Below, in pieces: positions 23,297 to 36,768 of a stretch of 64,000 nucleotides of DNA; position 1 is the first letter of the stretch; every line of letters begins with the position of its first letter. The DNA is from Urechis unicinctus (lineage: Eukaryota > Annelida > Polychaeta > Xenopneusta > Urechidae). A model generated the notes under the pieces. The model ran no database searches and was not told where the DNA came from. It saw nothing but the letters and a program-made list of their open reading frames with translations. Where the stretch lies: assembly GCA_034190875.2 (NCBI GenBank), contig CM067343.1, positions 62,486,751-62,550,750 on the forward strand, given 5' to 3'. A program made the position numbers and the translations under genes.

Positions 23297-25250
23297 CTAC
23301 TGCCCCCGTGCAGATTGTGTTGAGACGGGTTAATGCGTATTGTGGCCATGGTATGGAAATCAACTTGATCTGACACCGAACACTAATGTGTCAATTTGTA
23401 CAAGCTAATCTTTGTTCATTGGGATGCGATGTTTTTGAAATAATGCATTATTAACAATTACACATATTTAGAAAGTTGGCAATTGAATTAAAGGAGATAT
23501 AAGGCGTTAAACGTGTATAAAATAAGGGTTTCATCATTGGATATTCAGACCAGGTTGTTCGTACCATGGGTATATTGTCATATGTTGCAGCATGTAGCTC
23601 AGGCAGTCATATTTCGTAATTCTCATCACTACCTTTCCCCAACACACACCTGTAATTCTGTTGGATTGTCTGATTTATACCAATATGTTAAGGATATATT
23701 GGTATACAGACACAGATTGTATACTAATTATATTCATTATGCACTAAGTGGTTTTTGGAAGTAAATAAATATACGATATATAAAATGCACGGTGGTGCAG
23801 TACGATGGTTGTAAATTTGTGACTTGGATGGATGGATTTCACTCCAGTTTTTCAGTCAGAGAATGCCAAATTTGAGAAATTGCAACATTCAGACAGTGCG
23901 GTGCGTATTTCAATTATGTGGTGGTTTTGGAAGGATATTTTGACAAAGGAGTCATACTGGATGCATTGTGGTATAGAACTAATGTTATATGTGAAGGAAA
24001 CATAAGACTAAGTGTAAGTTCCTTCCCAATTTATAAGTAATATTCTGACCATACAATATATATTTCATATGCACTAACAGTTATTTAGTAAATGTGGATA
24101 TACTGAATGTAATGTGGTATAGTCCATTGGTAGCAGATAAAATAATGGCCTTCTTCCCAATAATGGAATTAGGGGATATCTATATCCCCAAACCATCGGG
24201 TACAGCAATCTTCTCTCTGTGCTTCCGGCTTGTTATTGAATCACAGAGGACATACTGGATGCATGGTGTTGTATTCTTAGTTTGGGGATTAAAGAATCAG
24301 AAGATGGGATGCCTAAACTGAGAAATTGTCATATTTTGATCGAAGTAAAAAAATTATTCTTTATCACTTCTTGACACCACTATGTTTAAACTTAGTTTGT
24401 GATTACACAATGAAGAATTCGTGATAAAATGTAATCAGTCAAAATAGAATTTGCGACAAAGAAGTGAAAGTAAAATTGCGATAGCACCACTAACGACAGA
24501 GAAACAACGCGTAAAATACATGTCAGTCGTACACTATAATATTTTGTTGGATTAATTATTCCACAAAGGCAACTAATACAATTTATAAACAAAATTTAAA
24601 TCAATTGCTAGCCGTCTGGAATATCAATAAATCGTGTTCCCTTTAAGGCAACCACCGACCACTCGTCGATAGCCCCCGAGCTGTGTGACTTCAACTCGGG
24701 AACACAACATGTAAACATGGCCACGCGTTATAAGGTAAGAGTGACATATATGATGAGTGAATATGCCGTAGAAATAAAACACTATACACATAAGTAGCTG
24801 CTGGATCACAGCCAAACATGTGTGAGCACCCAGCAAAACGGGCAGCAGGAGAGCAAAATAATCCTTGCTTTCGAGTTGTTTTGTCACAATCAAATCGCAA
24901 TAAATAATAAAATCTGTTTCAACCAATTTGAAAATCACGTTACATTAGCGGAGCACGTTGAAGCGAAAATCCCAAGAAATTTAGCCTTCAGCCAATGCCT
25001 GGTGACAAGGCTTACTGCAGTCTTTGGGTAGGGGAGTGGGGTTGTATTTGGGAACGCGGGGCTAAAGCTCCTTCTATTCGTATCCCTAGAAATGAGAAAG
25101 TTCCTTGATCAATCAAAACGTATATAATTGTAACTGATTTGTAATGTTTTTTTCAATTTTAGAGATGCTTATATTTACATTTTTCATTGAATAAATAACG
25201 CCTATGGTTCTTGCAAGTGCCCGAATCCTTCCGTATTCTGCCAAAATGGC
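23297..25250. other. 3' flank of metalloprotease copy A
   Basis: Shared with unit B up to 24,121. From there unit B is interrupted by the ISL2EU-like insertion at 57,064. Only short ORFs with no recognised similarity are present. A 75-codon ORF at 24,094-24,321 is unsupported. Confidence 0.4.
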
Positions 25251-25258
25251 GACGAATC

Positions 25259-25329
<71 letters not shown>

Positions 25330-25351
25330 TTACATATATTATCGAGATTCG

Positions 25352-25408
<57 letters not shown>

Positions 25409-25430
25409 ACATATATATATGAGATTCGTC

Positions 25431-25522
<92 letters not shown>

Positions 25523-25568
25523 TGTATGCATATATACATATATATATATATATATATAAATATATATA

Positions 25569-25662
<94 letters not shown>

Positions 25663-25730
25663 TATAGTATATATATATATATATCTATATATAGATCTAT
25701 ATATATATCTATATATACTCTATATCTATA

Positions 25731-25775
<45 letters not shown>

Positions 25776-25790
25776 TATATATATATACAC
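25251..25790. repeat. Complex (TA)n/AT-rich low-complexity tract with 13-bp inverted repeats
   Basis: Several TA runs are separated by short unique pieces. GACGAATCTCGAT at 25,251-25,263 and ATCGAGATTCGTC at 25,341-25,353 are exact reverse complements flanking the first run. GAGATTCGTC recurs at 25,421-25,430. Long Tyr/Ile ORFs here are artefacts. Confidence 0.95.
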
Positions 25791-25799
25791 TATGTTCAT

Positions 25800-27930
25800 A
25801 GTGACAAATTCTGTATGCAGTGACCATGTCTTATCTGGTGCTAGAATGTCCAAATTTGCCCCTTAGTGTTGGGTCTTAAGCTGGTGTATTTTGATATGTG
25901 CACTTCATGTTTTTGAAAACTAATACTATTTAAAGTGTAAAACTGAAGAAATTTTCAAGGTTTGGAAAGTATAAATTACAAAATCATCTAGGTTTTATAA
26001 ACCATTTATATCATGGGGACTACTTCCATTTGAAGAGTAAAAGATTCCCGATTTTTATATTCAAGGCAAGTGTGCTAAAAATTACAACAGAAAAAAGGAT
26101 TGATGAACCATGGTAATACTTTTCCTTTAAAGGACGGGGGCATTGTCACAAATGTAGCAGCAGAAATGGTTTGTGGGAACTGTTCTGACATCCAACAAGT
26201 CTCCCTCACTCTGCCTTTTCCATTGGTTTAGCCCCTTTTTAATGATGTGACACTATCATTCAGAATCAGAGAGGCAGAAGAGAGGCGATGGGTTTTACCA
26301 AGTCGGAACCAACCCTTGCAACAGTAAGTTTCAGAAACTTTCATATGAATGGCAGGACAGCATGAGGTTAATCATGGGCCTCATTACAAGACGTTGATGA
26401 GTTTGATGGTCAGAGTAATGTTGCTATGATCATGGTGATATAACCCATTGGTTGTGACTTGCCTCATGTAATCCTGCAACCCATGTGTAGATCTGATCTT
26501 CGTAGCCTCGATCCCCTCTCAACAGAAGACATTATCACTGACGGCTGTCTGTGCCTAGCTCTCTATGCATAATATTTCATTATACGACTTAAACTTGAAT
26601 TGGCATGGTAGTTGCAAAGAAAAGACAATCTTTTGATTTAGGATTCTTTTACACCTTTATTATCTAAGAAATGTCTTACAGGAGTTATTATAAAAATGAT
26701 AGTTTATTTCTCAAGAGCCAGTCTGAACAGTCCTATTAAATATGGCCTCTATTATCAGTTGATAGGGTGGTGAAGGGAGAATGGTTTTTTTCTTCATAAC
26801 CACACATAAGAGAAACAAGCTGGAAGGAAATGTTAACATCTAGTTTATCACCCATTTGCCCCAAATATTGTTGCTTTTCGTTTACACATAATATACTGTT
26901 GCTTTTTAGATATTTAAAGCACATATCGAGTAGTTTTAAACAGAAATTGACGTCAATAACACTGTTTCTGGATTTATTTCTATAAACGGCGGAAATTGCA
27001 GCTCTAGGAAAGGGACCTACTGACATGGCGATTTTGAGTGAATTGCAGTTTAGTGCGGTGTAGATTTGAGCAGCCAACACAGAATGGTATCCCAGAGAGG
27101 GGAGCAAACTGATGCAGATGATGGGCTAGAGTCAAGGCAAGGGGCTAGGCAGAACCTTTTAGAGTATAACTACTCCATCTTCTCAAACCAAACTCTCTAT
27201 CACAATATTTGATTAAAGCTGTGAGACCCCTACTAACATTAAGAAAACCCTGTTTTACCCATGAAGCTTCATGTAGTGATATTATATATTTAATCAAAGT
27301 TTGTGTCATTGTTTCATGATATGTCAAGATGTTTATAGTCAGATTCATTCAATGTAAATATCTAAAGGATTCAGTTTGCTTTACTTTGGGATATTATTCA
27401 ATGTTTGGATTAAAAAAGAGGTCCAAATAGTGACTTGACATGAAATGAGTAGCATGCTTGATGGTGTTGTTAGTCTGTTGACATCACTGCTACTGTTACC
27501 TTGCCGCTGTCCGCTTGCAGAGTGCGGACCTTGGTGCTAAGGGCAGTTATGTAGTGGCCGATCTCCAGCCAGGAGAACCCCAGTGACACCAGCCTTTCTG
27601 TGTTTAGAGCTGATGTGACACCCTCCTTTAATGTCAATTTACAACCTCACCATCCAGTCTGGTGAAGTGGATGGTGCTCACCGTGATTGTATAGCTGGGT
27701 TGTAGATACTAATTTATAGTTGATTCACTATTATAGAATAATAACTTATAATGGCTTATGGGAAAATTAGTAGCTTATATATAATTTCATTATTGTGGAT
27801 ACTCAATTAAAAGGAGGAACTCAGAATGAGACAAATTCTTTAATTTGAAACATCACAGGGGTATTTGTAAAGAAAACAACATTACTGATTTGTAGTATAT
27901 AACAGTGCTCTGATGTTGAGTTGTGTGAAT
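25800..27930. other. Non-coding; partly shared with unit B
   Basis: Bases about 26,940-27,500 match 59,680-60,240. No gene is recognised. A short minus-strand open stretch at about 27,495-27,628 (TSALNTERLVSLGFSWLEIG and on) is not supported by similarity that I know. Confidence 0.4.
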
Positions 27931-27945
27931 ACGCGTGTTTCATAG

Positions 27946-28741
27946 GCTTGGTGAATCGTGTTCCCATATTGGAGCACTTCTCCACAAGGTGGAGATGGTG
28001 GTTAGATCTCGTGGAACTTGACAGCCTGCCTGCACTGATCAGCCCAGTCTCTTTCCAATGATGTTCTCCAGTATTTTCTTGTGACTCTTCTCGCAGCCTC
28101 TAACACAGTCATGTCTGTCGCACTCAGCCTCTTGTCTTCAAGTAACTGCCACTTTGTGCCCTGGAGGTCTATTGCAAACACTGGGTTGAGGACTCTTTAA
28201 CAACTTTTGAAAGCTCCAACTCCTTCGAGCAACAAACATGTGCTGCTCTGCAAGCCATTCCTGGCTGCCTCATCAGATGGCAAAGTGCTGTGTCCATGTC
28301 ACAGGATGGGAGTATTGGAGTCGAAATGCCCATACAAATTCCGTGACATGACCATTCTGGAAATGTCAAATTTAGCATCAGATGTTCGTTACAGGTGTCT
28401 CATTTTGCGAGTGATGGGCATGTGTGCACTGTGTTACCCGACCATAGATATTTGACAACGACAGTGCATGCTTTGTCAGCTTTTTGTCCGAACCATGTTC
28501 TCCCCGAACTCCTTTACCAGAGGTTGGAGTCAGGGACAAAGCCAAATTTAGCTTGATCATTGTTCATGTGGTGATGCAGACAGCGTCCCAATGGTGGGTT
28601 GTGATGATACTGATTGCCCTCACCAATGGTAATATTGGCCTTGCGTCGGGATATCAACAGAACCGAGATCCAAAACATGGTATTGTGACAACTGCAAACC
28701 AAAGAACACCAAGAGAAAGCGACAGAGGAGACAATGACTTG
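27946..28741 (+). pseudogene. ISL2EU-type YqaJ nuclease gene remnant (element 1)
   Basis: Three recognisable pieces of one protein type. At 27,946-28,010, LGESCSHIGALLHKVEM is a SWIM zinc-finger end (C-x-H). At 28,236-28,365, PFLAASSDGKVLCPCHRM and VLESKCPYKFRDM fit the YqaJ exonuclease core (LxASPDG, then ExKCP). At about 28,584-28,741, MVGCDDTDCPHQW, YWPCVGI and TWYCDNCKPK form a PHD finger, with a stop inside. Between the first two lies unrelated or inverted sequence. ISL2EU DNA transposons carry a YqaJ-family gene beside their transposase, and here the transposase follows in the opposite orientation at 29,205-31,182. Stops and gaps show that it is dead. Confidence 0.7.
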
Positions 28742-29204
28742 ATGTTTGTTATTTTTCTATTTGAATTTCCTAATGTTGATGCAATATCTGTATATATGTT
28801 GAGAATTACACATAACAGATCAGGATATAACACATAACAGAAAAGTTTTTTTTAAAGAAGCATTAAAGCAAACAATCAAGGTAGACAAATCAAAAAGTGT
28901 TTGCCATGTTCTTTATTATACAGAAAAAACAACACAATACTTACATTATGAACACATAGTATTATGTACCTGAGTTCCATCCAGGAAAACAAATGCTGTC
29001 TGTAAATTGGGACTAATCTAAGAAAATAATTACACCTGAAGCGGATGAACAAATGGACGAATTAGGAAACCATGCATGGTATCCGCATTCAATCTTATTT
29101 CACACGGATTACATAACACATACTACATACCATGAATCAATCACATAATATACATAAAAACAAATAAGCACAACTGATCAATCACTCCTTATATACGATT
29201 CAAC

Positions 29205-31182
29205 CACACTAGAATTAGCAACCTGATCGGCCTCATTTGTGAGAGATTGTATGTGCCTAATTGATAGAGTACTTTATAAAATACAAAATCTATATTTCAT
29301 AAGACCAATTACGCGCTCAACATGAATTCTTACTGAGGACAGTTTCCTAGAGGATTCTAGGTCTTTGGTTGGTAGCTGATGCTGCCCTTTAGTGAACGCG
29401 GGCACACATAGTTCAATGCCAGCGATACCAGCAAATTATTCCTTCATCGTAAAACCTCTGTCTGCAAGTATCTGGTCGCCAGGGTGATGATCACATTTGG
29501 TAAAAAAAAAAAAACTCTGATTTACAAGTTCTACATCACTAGCCTTCCCACCCCATGCATCTGATAAAAAACAAATAGCACCAATTGGGCTACATCCAAT
29601 TAAAAATGTCATGGAAGTATGACGCTTATAATTTGACCAAACTTGGGCACTAGCTTTTAGATTGCCTGGAGACTCAATGAAAACCTCAAAGCAGTCTATT
29701 ATACAAGTCAGCCTTGGATACAGTTCCTTAAATGCTGGCGGGATTATGCTGAAGATGTCTTCCCTTTCTGGCCACATGATAAGATCCTTGAGCTGCACAT
29801 ATGTTAAGTCCAATAACTTCCAAAAATGATCAATGAGAGTGCTTCTAGGAACATCAACCTGGTCTGCCATGTATTGAAATATCATGCCATGCTTCAATTT
29901 TACCAACATGTAAAGGATTTGATTATTGTGGAGAACAGAAGGGACGCCTTTAAAATTCAAAGCACCCACTAATAGCTGAAATATGGCCAAGTTAGCCCTG
30001 TGTAATATTGGCATTTTTCATCATTCCCAGCAACGGTGTTGGATGATATCCGCACAGAGTTGAGGTTGGCCCTGGCCAGGTCCTTCTCTTTCTTCCCATA
30101 GTGCTGCGGACAAGGGAGGTGGTATGGCGATATCCTCCTTAGATGGTTTGTTCAAGGAGATGCCTTGCTGGACACTGCATTCTGTGGGGTTATAAGATTG
30201 TCCTTGTACAGTTGAGACAGTGCTATTTGTGAGCGAAGACGATGAGCATTGTGTGATGGATGGTGATAACATGACGAGGAGGTAGAATCAGGCACACATG
30301 CTGACTGCAGAGGATACTCAGCCGACGATACTGTTGCAGGGACACTTAGATTACTATCAATTGCTGATAGCGGCACATCCATTTTAGAAGCTACAGAGCA
30401 GCTGCCATCATCAGCACCAACAGAAGCAGCATATGCTACTCTGCGTCGTTTGGAGACGTGGTTCTCCTTTCCTAGCAACTTGTTGCAATGAAACACACAT
30501 ATCCATTATATTTAACAGAATTACAAATACGAATGATGAATACCATATTAAAAATGTAGTAATCAAAATAAAGCAAGCGATTAATCCTCCTATATGACAA
30601 CACACCTTCGAAGTTGCCGGGAACTTTTGTCATTAGAGGGGTTGTCTTGGTTGTCAGCTGTAGAAAATTTTGTGGGAATGTAGTCTGGATGGCCGGGAAC
30701 CTTCGATGGCTGTTCTGACAATTGAGATCAATAATACATCATTACTCATCCAATTTTCTGTTAACTGCCGCACAACAAATATACTCTTGGCATGAGCTTG
30801 ATTATGTTCTCCTCCCCAAACCTCAAAATAGCACAACAATTTATTGTTAATGGCAAAGCGTTTCCACATGATTTACTGGACTTTTCAACTTATTTAATGG
30901 TAAACAGTATGCACTCCAGTAGTAATACATATACCCGAACATGACAAAGCCTTCGTGTGGACGGGCGTGGATACATGTAAAAGAAACCTGCCCGGAAATC
31001 ACAACTTAAGGGTTAATAAAAAAAACTCGCTAGAAACGAAATGTACTGAGCAAGTGTAGACATAGAGAACACATCGGCTGTCATGGCTTTCGGGTAACAG
31101 GATCAGCTTTTGCGTCCGTTTGGCTCTTTGCTCAGTGACTTGGGAAATTAAAAAAAGAACACTAAGCTTTTTCTTCGCCATT
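29205..31182 (-). pseudogene. THAP/DDE (DDE_Tnp_4) transposase of ISL2EU-like element 1
   Basis: Reads right to left. A decayed THAP-like start lies at about 31,010-31,182 (CSVHFVSSEF). An exon near 30,610-30,705 encodes GHPDYIPTKFSTADN. A basic, Ser-rich linker spans 30,030-30,480. The catalytic domain covers 29,215-30,014. Catalytic residues are visible as IDCFEVFIESP (Asp), ILADRGF (Asp) and HVERVIG (Glu, about 29,305-29,324), the DDE triad of the Harbinger-like DDE_Tnp_4 superfamily. It would cut and paste its element in the nucleus. Stops after KMPILHR upstream, after GFTMKE and in the C-terminal part make it inactive. A run of 12 A at about 29,503-29,514 may also have slipped. A more decayed copy remains in unit B at 60,260-61,200. 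Confidence 0.8.
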
Positions 31183-32974
31183 TTGCATCAAATGATGGTT
31201 CTTGCAAGCTCCAGCACTGCACCACTCATCACGCTATATACGTACTAGATACGAAAACAAATTGCTTTATGAGCAAATAAGCTCTGGGATTATTTGTTTG
31301 TTACACAGCCAACCCTCTGTTTGCTTCCACGCTAATATTCTGTTCGTAGCTGCGATGTAGATCGAGTGCGATGATGAAATAAATGAGACCCAGCTTGATA
31401 AAACATCATTGTGAGTTTTCCCGATCCTTGAAATGTGCGTTGCACAGATTTTTATGAATTAGCGATAATATGATCATTATGACCTTGTTTTATTGGCACC
31501 TTCAGCGGCTGGATTAAGTAGGCTTTTCAGGGTCTGTGATAACTTTAGTGAATCTCATATCATCAAACACAACTCAAAAAGAGTGCAACAATGATATTTC
31601 GGCTGAAAAGACTTAAGGATATAGTTCTCCCAAAATTCTATTTGATTGTTGAAATGTTCAATGGGGTTACCACGACCAAACATTTAGGGCACTTTATGTC
31701 AAATGACTTGACCGATGATAATGACATTAAAAGACAATGAAGATACCTCTATATCCAAGCCAATTCATTGCTACCTAAATTTCACATGTGTGTTTTAGAT
31801 TTCAAAATCATTCGTTTCCGTTCTTATTGTGCTCCGATATATACTGCCCACTTATGGTGGAACTATTTTACTGTCACCATAAAGAAATATTATGTGTCAT
31901 ACCATTAATTTGTCTAATTTTGAAAGAACAAGCCTCCTCTGTGTAGTACTAAATGTCCATTGGTGCCGATCTAATATTATGAATTTAATATTCCGCTTCA
32001 TGTGTAGACTCAAGCAACCAAATTGTTCAAGCTTCACTCAGCTCATGTATTCATTATAGGGCACAATGAGGCTCAACTAAATAAATAATGAGCTTATAAA
32101 TCATTTGCTTATCGTTGTTCTTGATGTTATCTCACATAATATTGTCTACAATAGAATATATGGACTTTACCATAGTCTCAGTGGCAAGGTTTTGTGTCCA
32201 GAATGAAGATTTTATTTTATATTACTCAATCTGGTGGAGATCATCATTCCAGTTACTGCCACCGGGTCCTATGTTATATTTTTTCACTGTCTCATGCTAG
32301 TCCATAGGGTCACAATTTGTATTTTGATAAATCTCATCTGGATGCAGTTGATACGCAATTGTCAATAGCGCCCTAGTAGACCTGATCAGACGGTGATCTA
32401 CATCATATACCGTCCTCCAATGATTGTAGCCAACACAATGGCAGAAATTTTATTTCAAGGGATTGGAACTTCATATCAATGTTATGTACTCACGTATCTA
32501 CATGGATGGAGATTCGGGATGAATATCTTATGAACGACACAATTTTGGTTATCCACTTGATTATTTAACAATTGTCACATCAACTTTAAGAATCGCATGT
32601 TTAACGGCAACCTCCATCTTAGACAAAGTGACGTCATATTGTGCAGTTTCAATTTCATTCGCCAGGTGGCTGTGGGTATCCAGAAATGTTATGTTTTTGA
32701 TATCATTGAATGCATATTACCACTGATTACTACTATGCTCCATATACTCCCAGCCAATTATCGAAGTTCCTTATTTCACTGGTACTAATCTCACTTCAGT
32801 GCGTTTTGATATGCATTTATTTTGTCTACACAAAGAAAGTGATGACATTGTATAGGTCTGAATAAGGAGGTCTATCTCTTCGTCAGTGGGTCTCGTTTAA
32901 CACGAAAGAAACACAGCAACTATATGGAATGGTCACAACGACACTGGGACCGAAGCATGCAAATCGATGGATTT

Positions 32975-33049
32975 GATTTAGGTTGAAGTGATTTAGGTTG
33001 AAATGATTTAGGTTGAAGTGATTTAGGTTGAAGTGATTTAGGTTGAAGT
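32975..33049. repeat. 15-bp tandem repeat, five copies
   Basis: Five contiguous copies of GATTTAGGTTGAAGT; the second ends AAT. On the minus strand it reads as HFNLN pentapeptides, which is why a 90-codon ORF appears there. Confidence 0.95.
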
Positions 33050-33442
33050 GATGGTGACTGGTTTTAAGGTTGATGTTATTAGGTGAAGTGGAATTATTTG
33101 CAGTGTAGAAGTATTGGCAACAATCGTCAGATACCATCTGGTAGGCTCTCAACATGTTTGTTGTAACACCTCTATTGACTGTGGAAGACTATATAGTATG
33201 AGCTACTAGTTATATGGCCTATTATTCAAATATGTGTATGTATATATGACGTTTTCTGACATTTGTTGTTTTAAATGATTCGATAGGTATGGTTCTATAT
33301 GTCGCTACAAACTATTGGTTTGTATGTAGCAGTGTACTAGTACTCGGTATATGGCAGTACCTAGTTAGTGTCAGTGACCTTCCCATTTAGTGTCACTGGA
33401 AAGAGTGGCGCAACTACAGTCCTCTCCGGTTCTCTGCATGGG

Positions 33443-33495
33443 CGGCCAGACCTCCTGCGCAGGTAGACAGACCTCCTGCGCAGGTAGACAGACCT
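33443..33495. repeat. 21-bp tandem repeat, about 2.3 copies
   Basis: CAGACCTCCTGCGCAGGTAGA appears twice in succession, followed by a partial copy. The unit contains the palindrome CCTGCGCAGG. Confidence 0.85.
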
Positions 33496-35883
33496 CTCCT
33501 GGGATGGTTGTGTCACAATTTCCTGGTATTTAACACGAAGGGTTTCAATCTGGTATTTCAGCGAACAGACAAAAGCGTACACACAAGTGTACGGAATCTT
33601 CGAAAATGTATCTTTCACGCCAAGCAGAACCGACCTTCACGACAGTTGTATTCAAAACGATAGGATACAACACGACTCACAACTACAGAGCTGACACTAT
33701 ATTTCGCACACAAGCACCATTAATACACGATTCACATTGGAGGATCCACGGTAATGTACATGCCCATGCACTTCACTTAATCACCTGTTTCCAACGAGAT
33801 CACAGAGAGGAATGGATTATTGTTGGGGGTGACGTTGAGAAATGTAAGCCAAGGAATTACTGAGCAAGAAATGTGGACAACATTAACCATGAGAATAGAA
33901 ATGTGCTGATACGATTAACTGCGAAGTAGAAATCGTTCAGCAATGGATCAATACTTTAATTTCTTGCTTCTTTGTTTGTAAGGCTGTGTTTGTAAGGCTG
34001 TGACTGGACAATGCTATGCCTCCACAGTACTGCGCACATTGAGAACATGTAATGCGTTATGCAAAATGTATCACACCTCATAACCCTTATCAATCATCTA
34101 AAGTGCCATAATTATATTAAATAATGTCTGGAAACATAATTTGCCAATCAATTACTTGCCAATGCTCATTAAATGGCAGCTGATCAGATCTGGGTTCACG
34201 TCGCGGCCAAACCCATTTTTTGATGCAGAATAACAAGGAATTCAAGAGCGATTCTTTATTTTTGTCTAGTTTTACAAATGACAAAAAAATGATTCCTCTT
34301 TTGACATAAGGTACATCTAATCATTGATTGACGCGGATGTCCTGGATAGAGCTATTAAAACAATTTACAAAATCATGCCCACGACGAGCACGACTTGCTG
34401 TTGGTCTAGTACTGGTTAATATTTTTAGATTTATCTTAACGTGCCCCCGACTACCTGTAGTACGTCATACCGATAATTACTCAAGCAGACGCATATTTTT
34501 TTCATTGCTTGCTCCACATATTCTGTCGCTGAAATGTGTTTCAACAGCATACGCATAATTCGTTAAATAATAGCAAAGCTTCCTCACTTGTACTGACACT
34601 AAGTGGCAAATATACTAGCATGCCACACCCGTATAATATGAATGAATCAAATTGATGAGGGTAATCATATTGATTATCTTATGCTAGATACCAACAATTA
34701 CTGTAATTATCATATAAGCTATGTCCCCTCAGGTAATTTGCGAATTATGGCATTGGGTAACAGCAACAGGAACGTATGCATCGTGTCCGAATAAAGTTAT
34801 ATAAGCCCATTTGACTCTTAATATCCCCAAAGAGAAATTAGATATAAATCACACACAAGATTGTAACCAACATAGACTGTGAGTTGAATGGATTCGGTTC
34901 TTCGTGGTTTTACGCGTTAACTACATTGTGAGCAGGATGCTATCTGGCAATGTTACGTATTTTGCTATTGACGCGGACATTGTTGCATACACAAGTCGAT
35001 AAACTGCTCCGGTTGAGCAGATACTCAAGCCTTAGAAGTCTGAAGAAGAATATGATGCACGATCACAGAGCTGTCTCATCATATATTTCTGATTGTATTA
35101 AAACCGACTAGCACAACTCATATCGTCAGCAAATGGGTACCAAAGATATGGACCTTGGTAATAGTATTCTATCTTAACGCCATGACGTCATCCTTGTCAA
35201 GTGAATCCAAAACAGAACACGAGTTTTACGTTTATTGAGAAATAAGCAAATAAGTGATATAAACCACATGGTACCACGTTGTTAACAGTTGGAAACGTGT
35301 CGGCCTGATGGAATACAGCGTGAACTTTCTTACTCCATTCAATCTTCTGCAAAATGCTCAACTAATAAGCAAACACTAATATTTAGGTGACGTTGTCTTA
35401 TTCCCACTAACATGGATTTACGAATGAAATATTTTAATAAACAAAAATACAACCACTCGCCTGGAAAAGCTTTCCTCTTGACGTTTTACAGGAATGAGCA
35501 AGTTTTCCAGCGTTGCCAAAGTTAACACATAACAAGCATTTCAGCATCCTCGACGCCCAAGCCGGGTACTAGAATGTGAAGCTAGTGAGACAATAACAAC
35601 TACCAAAAACTTTGCACGAGACTCCCGAGAAGTAAGTGCCCTGTGCATGATGTATTTCACAAGAATATCGAACATTTATAGCCCTCCATCAAAGATGTAA
35701 ACGCTAGTTCCCAGCAAAATTCACGATTTAATAGGATCAACGGAAAACCTTTTTTCATGCAACGTATGTGACTGCAATAAACAGTAGTAACGTGAATGTT
35801 CGATTCTCATTATCGCTGTTGTAATCGCACCGATGACATGTAGAGAAAACATAAACTTTGGACTAACAACTTCTATCATCAGA

Positions 35884-36183
35884 GCACCAATAGGCGTCCT
35901 CTACACCTCTTGTTTGCCAACATTGTCATCAAGCAAATTGTGAACTGTAATATTATACTTGATGCATTTGTTTATGGGTACATTTTTATTCTAAGATTAC
36001 GCCTGACACTAAGCAGCCTATGATCCTAATGGCCAACGATACCCCTGCCTCTCATGGTTCCACCCTTACCATGCTCTACAATCAACAAACTCATACTCTA
36101 CCAGCTTGTAACTACGCCTATCACCAGATTTCACCGAGGTAGATATATTGACCTTTTGCTGATGATGAAGGTACAAGTTTTAC
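35884..36183. other. About 300-bp insertion private to unit B
   Basis: Unit A reads straight through at position 783, while unit B carries about 300 extra bases here. It is AT-poor relative to its flanks. No terminal inverted repeat was noted, and the edges share only two or three bases. Confidence 0.6.
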
Positions 36184-36661
36184 AGATGCTATAGGTAATC
36201 GGCTTTCACTGTCGGCGTTCATTGACATAGAATCAGTGCCTATCCATTCCCTATAACATTGTTTATTTGATAGGAGTACGATACTCTTGCTGTGAGGCTC
36301 AAACCTCATTAGACACTAGTGCTTACGTTTTTTTTTTCCTCTGACACTACTTGCTAATTACCCAAACTCATTTCCAAAGACAAGTCGATCGTTCAAATCA
36401 CAAAGTAGCAAATCTGGTAAAGTACCCAACACCCGGCTCAAGATAGAATATGGTGTACATTAACGGAACTTACACAAAGCCATGCAAGTTGTATGCAAAG
36501 AAAGGGTTGCAAAACTTGAGCTCTTTTCTACAATTCGTAAACAGCTTACGAAAAAATCAATGAAGATTAAGTTAAAACCAATCGGCTGCTCAAAGAGTAT
36601 TATGGCGATAAAATTATCACGCTGTTCCGTGAGCAGGAGATATATAGTTAACATCTTCATC

Positions 36662-36768
36662 ATGATTTCAATAACAATCAGCTCTCTAGTTGTGGCACTG
36701 GCCGCCAACGGAAACTCTTCAGCAAGCAAGTCCAATCCTGCCTTTAGCGCCCATCTGTACACCATGCA
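36662..36768 (+). CDS. Candidate signal-peptide exon, copy B
   Basis: Identical in sequence and length to the candidate at 1283-1389, with the same possible GTGAGG donor. The hydrophobic start would suit a secreted protein such as the protease encoded downstream from 41,192. The phase problem is the same as in copy A. The minus strand here is also open for 133 codons (36,460-36,861) and encodes nothing I recognise. That frame is broken in unit A, which favours chance for the minus frame. Confidence 0.25.

Larger units (their letters stand above)
31183..35097. other. Spacer between duplication units
   Basis: Mostly unique AT-rich DNA, apart from 32,310-32,660, which is repeated at 61,398-61,700. 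Short ORFs such as 33,606-33,863 have no recognised similarity. It contains the 15-bp repeat at 32,975-33,049 and a 21-bp repeat at 33,443-33,495. Confidence 0.45.

Noticed and set aside
25113-25801. Several Tyr/Ile ORFs on both strands
   Set aside because: They come from TA-rich low-complexity DNA with no coding structure.
32883-33155. Minus ORF with HFNLN repeats
   Set aside because: It is explained by the 15-bp tandem repeat.
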